From contig JAKASM010000024.1 in NCBI GenBank assembly GCA_021819045.1, positions 1-6,171 on the forward strand: a DNA stretch of 6,171 bases. The letters run 5' to 3'. The notes under the pieces were generated by a model that was not told the DNA's origin, did not search any database, and saw only the letters and a list, made by a program, of their open reading frames with translations. The DNA comes from Microcaldota archaeon. Its GTDB lineage: Archaea > Micrarchaeota > Micrarchaeia > Micrarchaeales > Micrarchaeaceae. A program made the position numbers and the translations under genes. Below, piece by piece: positions 1 through 5,294 of the stretch (the stretch's first letter is position 1; each line of letters begins with the position of its first letter).

Positions 1-192
1 GGGATGCATGCAAGGGCAGCACTGATACGCCCAGAAAGGCACCGCAAGGATGCTCTGCGACCTTGAACCCAGTAAAAAGGTTCCGAAACCCTCTCCGATG
101 GCAACAGATGAGGACGAAAACAGATTCGAGTGCAAGAGGAACCCCACGGAATTCATTCGTGGGAGGATGTCAGAATCATAAATTCCCTAGTT
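1..192 (+). ncRNA. rnpB: RNase P RNA, 3' portion (candidate; 5' end outside window)
   Basis: RNase P RNA is the catalytic RNA that removes 5' leaders from precursor tRNAs. No convincing reading frame covers this stretch, and it is rich in short stems and purine-rich loops. Four pieces occur in the order known from archaeal RNase P RNAs, as I recall them: CCAGAAAGGCAC at 31-42 (compare CAGAAACGACAC), GACGAAAAC at 113-121 (compare GUGAAAC), GAGTGCAAG at 128-136 (compare the GUGCAAG element), and GTCAGAATC at 169-177 (compare ACAGAA in the 3' strand of helix P4). Visible stems include GGGC 14-17 with GCCC 29-32, GAACC 65-69 with GGTTC 79-83, and CCCACG 143-148 with CGTGGG 158-163. The 5' third, including the first P4 strand, would lie before base 1. 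The 3' end near 185-192 is an estimate. The assignment rests on remembered motifs; a different structured RNA is possible. Confidence 0.62.
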
Positions 193-220
193 AAATCAAA
201 ATGACCCTTGCCTGTGGATT

Positions 221-245
221 CGGCGTCTTGCCGAAAACCTTTTTA
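221..245 (+). terminator. Small hairpin followed by T-rich run
   Basis: CGGC at 221-224 pairs with GCCG at 230-233 around a 5-base loop, followed by AAAACC and a run of T at 241-244. It lies just after the candidate RNase P RNA and could help end that transcript. The T run overlaps the likely TATA element of the next gene, so the two roles cannot be separated by eye. Confidence 0.3.
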
Positions 246-267
246 TTACTTTAGCGCATAAATAAAT
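232..267 (+). promoter_or_regulatory. Putative archaeal promoter (BRE/TATA) for rps6e operon
   Basis: A purine-rich CGAAAA at 232-237 precedes the T/A-rich CTTTTTATTA at 239-248, which resembles an archaeal BRE plus TATA box. Transcription would then start near 270, leaving a leader of roughly 35 bases before the ATG at 307. A second AT-rich stretch, ATAAATAAA at 258-266, is an alternative TATA box and would give a start near 285-290. The call is positional and has no experimental support. Confidence 0.45.
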
Positions 268-306
268 TCAAGCAAACGGGCTTTTTCTGTTTTGCAAGGT
301 AATTGT

Positions 307-708
307 ATGAAAATAGTTTATTCAGATCCTAAGAGCGGGAGAAGCGCACAGGCGGACCTGCCGAAGGACAAGGTAGGCCTTGTCCTAAACTACAAGATAG
401 GCGACACGATTGACGGCGGCATAATAGGGCTTGCAGGCTACAAACTGAAAATAACCGGTGGGAGCGACAACAGCGGCTTCCCCCTGCATAAGAGCATACA
501 AGGCACCATCAAGACCCATATCTTCATGCGCGCGAACAAGTCAGGGAAATCGAAAGGGATATTTACAAGAAATATGGTAAGAGGAAATACAATAAACCAG
601 GATGTTGAGCAGATAAATACTGTAATAGTTGAATACGGATCTAAGGATCCATCTGAGCTCTTCCCTAAGGACGCCGAAGGCACGAAAAAGCCTGATAATG
701 CCCCATGA
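307..708 (+). CDS. rps6e: Small ribosomal subunit protein eS6 (S6e)
   Basis: S6e is a component of the archaeal/eukaryotic small ribosomal subunit with no bacterial counterpart. The 133-residue product matches the archaeal short form. It opens with MKIVYSDPKSGRS (family: VVSDPKTGK), has the central GYKLKITGGSDNSGFPL segment around residues 41-57, which is the strongest family signature, and then VRGNTINQD near residue 93. The C-terminal tail is short and charged, and lacks the phosphorylated extension of eukaryotic S6. ATG 307 is preferred because family members start about there and AAGGT sits at 296-300; an in-frame TTG at 292 would add five residues with no family support. The stop codon overlaps the start of the aIF2 gamma gene by 4 bases, so translation is probably coupled. 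The rps6e/aIF2 gamma pairing is a known archaeal gene order. Confidence 0.95.
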   Translation: MKIVYSDPKSGRSAQADLPKDKVGLVLNYKIGDTIDGGIIGLAGYKLKITGGSDNSGFPLHKSIQGTIKTHIFMRANKSGKSKGIFTRNMVRGNTINQDVEQINTVIVEYGSKDPSELFPKDAEGTKKPDNAP

Positions 709-1943
709 GTGGTGAATTGGAAAAAACCGATATAAGGCAAAGTGTACTGAACATAGGCACGCTTGGGCATATAGACCATGGTAAGACCTCTCTTACTAGG
801 GCAATAACGCATGTATGGACCGACAAGCATAGTGAAAGCCTAAAAAGGAATATGACGATAAAGCTAGGCTACGCTGATGCTATAATAAGGAAGTGCGAAA
901 AATGTGATGGACCTGCTGCATATACCACAGAAGAAAAATGCAAAAACTGCGGCTCTATGGCTGTGCCACTTATGCGGGTATCCCTGCTTGATGCACCCGG
1001 CCACGAAACGCTTATGGCAACTGCCATAGCGGGCTCGAGCATAATAGATGCAATACTTTTTGTAATAGCTGCGAACGAGTCCTGCCCTATGCAGCAGACC
1101 AGGGAACATCTTATGATAATAAACCTCCTAGGAATAAAAAATGTCATAATTGTGCAGAGCAAAGTTGATGTGGTTGGAAGGGAAGGGGCGATAAAACATT
1201 ACAGGCAAATAAAAGAATTTGTCAAAGGGAGCGTTATAGAGAATGCTCCAGTAATACCTGTGATGACGAATCAAGGGGTAAATGTGGATGTGTTACTTCA
1301 GATGATAACCGAACTGCCCAGGCCTGTGAGGGATGTCAAGTCAGACCCTATAATGTATGTTGTAAGGTCATTTGACATCAATAAACCAGGCAGCAGGCTG
1401 GCGAACTTTTCTGGCGGTGTTATAGGAGGGTCTTTGAAGAAAGGGACGCTAAGGCTTGGGGATAAAATAGAGCTTAGGCCTGGCGCAGATTTCAGAGAGC
1501 CTGAATCAAAAAAGCCGCTATACAAGAGCGTGGTTACGGTTATAACCGGAATAAGCAACGGCTCCGATATGATGGAGGAGGCGCGCCCGGGAGGCCTCAT
1601 AGGCATATCTACAGAGATTGACCCGGCTTTTGTTAAGTCCGACAGCCTTGTTGGCAACATTGTGGGGTATGTGGGGAGGCTTCCTGAAACGTCGACCAAA
1701 CTCAAAATATCATATCATCCGCTTGATAGGAAGGATATACCTTCACAGAAGCTTAAGGAGAATGAACTTCTGCTTATGGGCATAGGCACAGCCACAGTGA
1801 TAGGCTATGCAAAAATAATTAAGAAAGACAGTGTTGATATAGAGCTAAAGAACCCCGTATGCGCTGAAAAGGGAGCTAGGATGGCGGTTTTGAGGAACAT
1901 ATCCCAGAGATGGCGCCTAGCTGGCTATGGTTTGATAGAATAG
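705..1943 (+). CDS. eif2g: Translation initiation factor aIF2, gamma subunit
   Basis: This GTPase subunit binds methionyl initiator tRNA and, with the alpha and beta subunits, carries it to the small ribosomal subunit. The 412-residue length is normal. Domain 1 (about 1-200) shows the P-loop GHIDHGKT at 21-28, switch I around KRNMTIKLG at 47-55, a zinc knuckle from C64, C67, C79 and C82, and the G3 motif DAPGH at 96-100. IAANESCP with QTREH (121-135) is typical of the family. Domains 2 and 3 carry RSFDINKPG, GGVIGGSLKKG, ARPGGLIGI, PVCAEKGARMAV and RWRLAGYG, all diagnostic of aIF2 gamma and separating it from SelB and EF-Tu. Two guanine-recognition elements are unusual: G4 reads QSKVD at 151-155 where relatives have QNKI/VD, and the usual SAL-type G5 segment reads MTNQG. 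There is no clear ribosome binding site; the 4-base ATGA overlap with rps6e suggests coupled translation. Confidence 0.97.
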   Translation: MSGELEKTDIRQSVLNIGTLGHIDHGKTSLTRAITHVWTDKHSESLKRNMTIKLGYADAIIRKCEKCDGPAAYTTEEKCKNCGSMAVPLMRVSLLDAPGHETLMATAIAGSSIIDAILFVIAANESCPMQQTREHLMIINLLGIKNVIIVQSKVDVVGREGAIKHYRQIKEFVKGSVIENAPVIPVMTNQGVNVDVLLQMITELPRPVRDVKSDPIMYVVRSFDINKPGSRLANFSGGVIGGSLKKGTLRLGDKIELRPGADFREPESKKPLYKSVVTVITGISNGSDMMEEARPGGLIGISTEIDPAFVKSDSLVGNIVGYVGRLPETSTKLKISYHPLDRKDIPSQKLKENELLLMGIGTATVIGYAKIIKKDSVDIELKNPVCAEKGARMAVLRNISQRWRLAGYGLIE

Positions 1944-1944
1944 C

Positions 1945-2928
1945 TCATGGGGCAGCCAACTTGGCGAATCTTTTTATGAATGCCTCCCTTCCTTCTTTGG
2001 TAGCTATATTGTACCTTTTTGGAACTTTGAATGCGCATGCGTGTGGATGGCCTCCTCCCCCAAAACGTTCGGCAATATAAAGGCAGGATGTCTTGCCTGC
2101 GCTGCGTAGCGAACATGTTGGCGAATCCCGTATTCTGGAAGTGTTTACATATGCACCTATCTGCACCTTATTTCTAATTCTTAGCCTATGTGCTGCGAAT
2201 GTGCTCTGCAAGTCCGGTGCGAATCCTAGCGCAATTTTTATCCTGCCAGCCTTTATTGTCTGTGCGCTATCATCCAAGATCTTGACGGATTTTATAAATA
2301 TCTTTTTGTATCGGCTGTGGGCATTCTTTATTAGACTATTATTTATTTTGCCTATAGACAGGAAATATATCAGCTTACGCAGTTTAGCATTCCTGTTCTC
2401 GTCTTCTTGCATGTTTAAATACTTTATACCAAATGCATAGCGTTCCAGTATTGCGCGTTGCGCATTGCTCTTAGGCTTAAGATAGAGGTCTGATATATGT
2501 GTTAGTTCAACGAGCTTTTCTGACTTTGGATCATTACGGCACAAAAGTTTGTATACTATATCTGCACCACAGCAGTAACTATTCTCTCCCACTATCATCA
2601 AACTGGCATATTTTGACAGCATTCTTATAGACTCGTCATTCCACACATGATGGTCTAACCACATTATTGAGTTGCCATTCTTTTTTAAAAATGCGGCCAG
2701 ATTTGCACAACTCTTAACAATCTGCTGATTAACCCCTGCGTCTGAAAGAATGAAAAGAGAGTTTCTTGGGTTTCTCGACATTATCTCTTCCCTCATTGCT
2801 GAAAATATACTAGCTGAATAATCGAAGAAGAAGATGTTTTCAAGGGGAATGCCAAAATTCTTTACCAGCAACGCAGCGCTTGCCATTCCGTCCAGATCAC
2901 TTATGTGCGTTATATTGTATATCGTCAT
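1945..2928 (-). CDS. DHH/DHHA1 family phosphoesterase (RecJ/NrnA-like)
   Basis: Proteins of this superfamily use a two-metal centre to hydrolyse phosphodiester bonds in single-stranded DNA, short oligoribonucleotides or cyclic dinucleotides. The 327-residue product has the full DHH motif set: HISDLDG at 8-14 (metal-binding D11 and D13), LSDAG with D63, LDHH at 91-94 and HISD with D147. A C-terminal DHHA1 substrate-binding domain ends in GGGGHPHACAF at 290-300, the signature loop. It is much shorter than bacterial RecJ and the archaeal GINS-associated nuclease, and closer in size to NrnA-type oligoribonuclease or phosphatase, but the substrate cannot be read from sequence. The ATG at 2928 follows the aspS stop by 7 bases, with AGG about 8 bases upstream, so both genes are probably in one transcript. 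All predicted metal ligands are present, so it should be active. Confidence 0.92.
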   Translation of the reverse strand: MTIYNITHISDLDGMASAALLVKNFGIPLENIFFFDYSASIFSAMREEIMSRNPRNSLFILSDAGVNQQIVKSCANLAAFLKKNGNSIMWLDHHVWNDESIRMLSKYASLMIVGENSYCCGADIVYKLLCRNDPKSEKLVELTHISDLYLKPKSNAQRAILERYAFGIKYLNMQEDENRNAKLRKLIYFLSIGKINNSLIKNAHSRYKKIFIKSVKILDDSAQTIKAGRIKIALGFAPDLQSTFAAHRLRIRNKVQIGAYVNTSRIRDSPTCSLRSAGKTSCLYIAERFGGGGHPHACAFKVPKRYNIATKEGREAFIKRFAKLAAP

Positions 2929-2935
2929 GAAAAGC

Positions 2936-4225
2936 CTACGGTGTCAGGCGTTTCCTATCCCTCGGGAAGAGAGACGTTTCGCGTATGTTGCTGCATTTTG
3001 CAATGCACATGACGAACCTCTCAAGCCCTATGCTCCACCCTGCGTGCGGAGGGGCACCCTCCCTGAATGCATTTATGTAGAATTCAAACTTTGCGGGGTC
3101 GAGTCCTTTCTCTTTTAGCGCCTTGGTAAGCATATCTGCATTATGTATCCTTTGCGCGCCGCTGCATATCTCGAATCCATTGTATATTAGGTCAAAACTA
3201 TTGCAGAGGTCCGGATTGCTTTGGTTCGGCATCGAATAGAAAGCCCTTACAGCAGTGGGATACTCTTTTATTATTACTGCGTTGCCAAACTCCTGTTGTA
3301 TAGCTTTTTCGTGCTCCTTTGAAAAATCATGGCCCGGTTCTATAGCGTATCCCTTTTCCCTCAGCCGTTTTATAATAGTTGAATATGTTACGCTTTTAAC
3401 TTTAGGTATCTCAAGCTCTATGCCAAGGCTCTCAAGTTCTGTCTTGTTCCTCTTTTTGACCTCTTTCAGTATATAAGTGAAACATGCTGACAGCAGTTTC
3501 ATAGCATCTTTGTGATCGGCAAAACCGATCTCTATGTCCATCTGCGTACATTCTGTTGTGTGGTATGTGGTGTTCGATTTCTCGGCCCTAAAAACGGGAA
3601 CAACCATGAAAACTTTATCGAACCCCCCTATTATCGCAAGTTGCTTGTAAAGTTGTGGAGACTGAGCGAGATATGCTTCTCTTTCGAAATACCTCACCGA
3701 AAACAGGTCTGCACCACCTTCGCTTGCCTCGGATATTATTGATGGGGTTCTTATCTGTATGAACCCTTTTTTGGAGAAGAAAGATGTAAAAGCGTTTAAG
3801 ACTGTTGATTCTATCTTGAATATTGCAAGGGTTTCTTTCCTGCGCATGTCTATGTGCCTGTTATTAAGCCTAACATCTATGTCTGCAGGCACTTTTCCTG
3901 TAACCTCGAAAGGGATTGCTGCTGTGAGAGGATTGAGGTCAACTATCTTTTTCGGAATTATCTCAAACCCTCTCTTTGCCTCTTTGCTGGCTTTTACAAT
4001 ACCTGTTACGCATATAACGCTCTCTTTAGGAAGTGATAGCATTTTTATAGTGGATTGGTCGGACTCTCCTTCCTTGCCTATTACCTGAGCTGTACCTGTG
4101 CTGTCTCTTATTATCAGGAAGGTTATTTTGGCGGTTTCCCTGACTTCATGCACCCATCCTGCAATGGTTACCTCCCTGCCATCCATTTCTGGTCCTATCT
4201 CGGATATGTAATGAGTGCGGATCAC
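2936..4225 (-). CDS. aspS: Aspartyl-tRNA synthetase (class IIb, archaeal/eukaryotic type)
   Basis: The enzyme activates aspartate with ATP and charges tRNA. From GTG 4225 the product has 429 residues and begins MIRTHYISEI, like relatives (RTHYSSEI); an in-frame GTG at 4237 adds four residues. GTG 4225 is preferred for family fit and an upstream GGTG. An N-terminal OB-fold anticodon-binding domain (about 1-100, GWVHEV at 23-28) precedes the class II catalytic core: EGG and DLF near 169-175, AQSPQLYKQ at 187-195, motif 2 with R213, E215 and H222, SGAQRIH, GAPPHAGW, and motif 3 GLER ending at R403, closing with FPRDRKRLTP. There is no bacterial insertion domain. Oddities are Y221 where relatives have Arg in the motif-2 loop, and mixed specificity residues H26 and K84. 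The DHH gene follows 7 bases downstream. Confidence 0.97.
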   Translation of the reverse strand: MIRTHYISEIGPEMDGREVTIAGWVHEVRETAKITFLIIRDSTGTAQVIGKEGESDQSTIKMLSLPKESVICVTGIVKASKEAKRGFEIIPKKIVDLNPLTAAIPFEVTGKVPADIDVRLNNRHIDMRRKETLAIFKIESTVLNAFTSFFSKKGFIQIRTPSIISEASEGGADLFSVRYFEREAYLAQSPQLYKQLAIIGGFDKVFMVVPVFRAEKSNTTYHTTECTQMDIEIGFADHKDAMKLLSACFTYILKEVKKRNKTELESLGIELEIPKVKSVTYSTIIKRLREKGYAIEPGHDFSKEHEKAIQQEFGNAVIIKEYPTAVRAFYSMPNQSNPDLCNSFDLIYNGFEICSGAQRIHNADMLTKALKEKGLDPAKFEFYINAFREGAPPHAGWSIGLERFVMCIAKCSNIRETSLFPRDRKRLTP

Positions 4226-4431
4226 AGTGCACACCACGGACGTGGCATCCTCCCACGCATAAAGGGTATGGGATTCCTCTGCATTTATGCGATTACCGCA
4301 TCCTGCAAAGGACGTATTTATCGGTCAGCGAAACCATCTCTTTTGAGACCTTTTGGCAGAGGTTATGGCGAACAGGCACGCAACCTCTGGGACCTCTTTA
4401 CTCGCAAGATCTGCCCGACCTCGTTCCTGTT
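4226..4431 (-). promoter_or_regulatory. Putative long structured leader of aspS
   Basis: About 200 bases lie between the likely transcript start near 4430 and the aspS start codon, with no recognised gene. In the minus direction, AACAGG (4431-4426) can pair with CCTGTT (4376-4371), and CAGAGGTT (4389-4382) with AACCTCTG (4364-4357). The order A, B, A', B' is that of an H-type pseudoknot. Further hairpins are ATGCG/CGCAT (4287-4301) and CGTGG/CCACG (4241-4257), the last about 15 bases before the start codon. It could be a regulatory leader or a separate small RNA. No tRNA, SRP RNA or known riboswitch signature was seen. Confidence 0.35.
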
Positions 4432-4452
4432 AGATATATTATTGGGACGCAT

Positions 4453-4467
4453 GTTTATATGCATTTT
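4453..4467 (-). promoter_or_regulatory. Putative TATA box/BRE for aspS transcript
   Basis: Read on the minus strand, AAAATGC followed by ATATAAAC (4460-4453) is a good archaeal BRE/TATA candidate, the best in this intergenic stretch. A start about 25 bases downstream would fall near 4430, exactly at the first arm of the folded leader. A second AT-rich stretch, AATATATCTA at 4440-4431, is an alternative and would place the start near 4410. Confidence 0.45.
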
Positions 4468-4485
4468 GGTGTGAGTTGCTTTGCT

Positions 4486-4530
4486 CCTACAGCTAAAACA
4501 TGTAGGATTTCTCTATGCACTGTCAAGTGC
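4486..4530 (-). terminator. Two hairpins downstream of the Alba gene
   Basis: Two perfect short hairpins follow the Alba stop codon by 28-73 bases. GCACT at 4517-4521 pairs with AGTGC at 4526-4530 around a 4-base loop. CCTACA at 4486-4491 pairs with TGTAGG at 4501-4506 around 9 bases. Neither is followed by a strong T run in the minus direction, as would be usual for archaeal termination, so they may instead shape or protect the 3' end of the Alba mRNA. The rest of 4468-4558 shows no gene. Confidence 0.3.
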
Positions 4531-4558
4531 TGCAAATCGGCATATAGATATTCTTTAG

Positions 4559-5197
4559 TCAGCCCTTGAGTATATGTATCATCATGGAGCTGACTTTTGA
4601 TTTTGTGCCGTCTTCGTTGGCTACTTCCTCTGATTTTATCTGTATGGTTCCGGTGCTGGGGTCCTTTATTCCTGGTATAAACCTGTTCCTTGCTATTTCT
4701 ATTACATCCACAGCCTTTGAGATTGCGCTTCCCCTTGCTTTTATCACCACATTGGGCATACCTGAGTTTATCTGTGTGACTACCGCCAACACATAATTCA
4801 TTGTAGGTTTCTTTCCTATGTATATGGTCCTATCTTCACTCTGCAAACTGGTGCTTCCATCTCCGGTCTGCTGTTTCGCTAGGGTGTTTACAGCATTTAT
4901 CTGTATGAAACTTACCTTTGATTTTGTCCCGTCTTCATTTGCAAGCTCTTCAGAGCCTATCGTTATGGATTTGTCGCTTGGGTCCCTTACATTCGATACA
5001 AATCTCTTCCTGACTATATCAGCCACATCAACAGCCTTGGATATTGATCGGCCCCTTGCCTTTATAATAACAGGGCTCTTATCCATATTCAGTTGCGTTA
5101 CTACAGCCAACACATAATTCATTGTAGGTTTCTTTCCTATGTATATTGTGTTGCTTTCCTCATGTATTTCTGGGTTGCTATTTTGTCCTGCTTGCAT
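4559..5197 (-). CDS. albA: Tandem two-domain Alba chromatin/RNA-binding protein
   Basis: Alba is a small, abundant archaeal protein that binds DNA and RNA as dimers and forms filaments. A usual Alba has about 90-100 residues and one domain; this 212-residue product has two in tandem. Domain 1 (about 17-105) and domain 2 (about 124-212) each contain [30 protein letters not shown] and [11 protein letters not shown]. By hand alignment the two halves are about 65% identical. Both keep the paired lysines of IGKKP (K22/K23 and K129/K130), known in the family for nucleic-acid contact and, in Sulfolobus, acetylation, so both look functional. A linker of about 18 residues, rich in Q, G, S and T, joins them. 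ATG 5197 has AAGGTG just upstream; the first 16 residues are polar and probably disordered. Its own TATA box suggests separate transcription. One chain may act as a built-in dimer. Confidence 0.95.
   Translation of the reverse strand: MQAGQNSNPEIHEESNTIYIGKKPTMNYVLAVVTQLNMDKSPVIIKARGRSISKAVDVADIVRKRFVSNVRDPSDKSITIGSEELANEDGTKSKVSFIQINAVNTLAKQQTGDGSTSLQSEDRTIYIGKKPTMNYVLAVVTQINSGMPNVVIKARGSAISKAVDVIEIARNRFIPGIKDPSTGTIQIKSEEVANEDGTKSKVSSMMIHILKG
4785..4825 (-). repeat. 41-base direct repeat, copy in Alba domain 2
   Basis: This segment is identical, base for base, to 5106-5146, exactly 321 bases (107 codons) away and in the same frame. It encodes [13 protein letters not shown] plus two bases of the next alanine codon in the second Alba domain. 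Identity ends at a silent difference in that alanine codon. Confidence 0.95.
5106..5146 (-). repeat. 41-base direct repeat, copy in Alba domain 1
   Basis: Partner of 4785-4825, covering residues 18-30 and part of codon 31 in the first Alba domain. Other conserved stretches of the two domains ([17 protein letters not shown]) use several different synonymous codons, so perfect DNA identity here stands out from the rest of the gene. Confidence 0.95.
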
Positions 5198-5294
5198 TTT
5201 TACACCTTGTTTAATTGGCCTCCTGTAGCAAATAGGTTATTTTGTTATTACTTATGAATTATTGCTGCTTACGGATATAAAAATATTTGCTTGT
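5198..5294 (-). promoter_or_regulatory. Alba promoter and leader
   Basis: On the minus strand, TATTTTTATAT (5285-5275) is a clear TATA-like box preceded by GCAAA. A start about 25 bases on, near 5250, would give a leader of roughly 50 bases. The leader has two Shine-Dalgarno-like sites: AAGGTG directly before the ATG at 5197, and AGGAGG about 20 bases upstream (5219-5224), too far to serve that ATG well. The TATA box begins about ten bases past the stop of the upstream gene, so Alba is probably transcribed independently of it. Confidence 0.6.

Noticed and set aside
121..136. GATTCGAGT resembling a tRNA T-loop
   Set aside because: No T-stem, acceptor stem or anticodon arm can be built around it; it fits better in the RNase P-like RNA.
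2093..2440. Plus-strand frame of 115 codons opposite the DHH gene
   Set aside because: The opposite strand encodes a protein with a complete DHH/DHHA1 motif set; this frame is hydrophobic antisense sequence without family signals.
4241..4257. CGTGGGAGGATG occurs both in this leader (minus strand) and in the candidate RNase P RNA at 158-169
   Set aside because: Twelve bases shared between two GC-rich hairpin regions with different surroundings is plausibly chance; there is no further similarity either side.
4368..4469. Short minus-strand frame of about 33 codons starting at ATGCATATAAAC
   Set aside because: Its start overlaps the proposed TATA box, no ribosome binding site precedes it, and the composition is not protein-like; a leader peptide cannot be excluded but is not supported.
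4055..4474. Open frame of 139 codons on the plus strand across the aspS 5' end and the intergenic stretch
   Set aside because: It runs antisense to the well-supported aspS N-terminus, its translation has no recognisable family features, and no ribosome binding site or promoter fits.
4566..5117. Two plus-strand open frames across the Alba gene with similar translations
   Set aside because: They are antisense shadows of the duplicated Alba domains; their similarity simply mirrors the tandem repeat.
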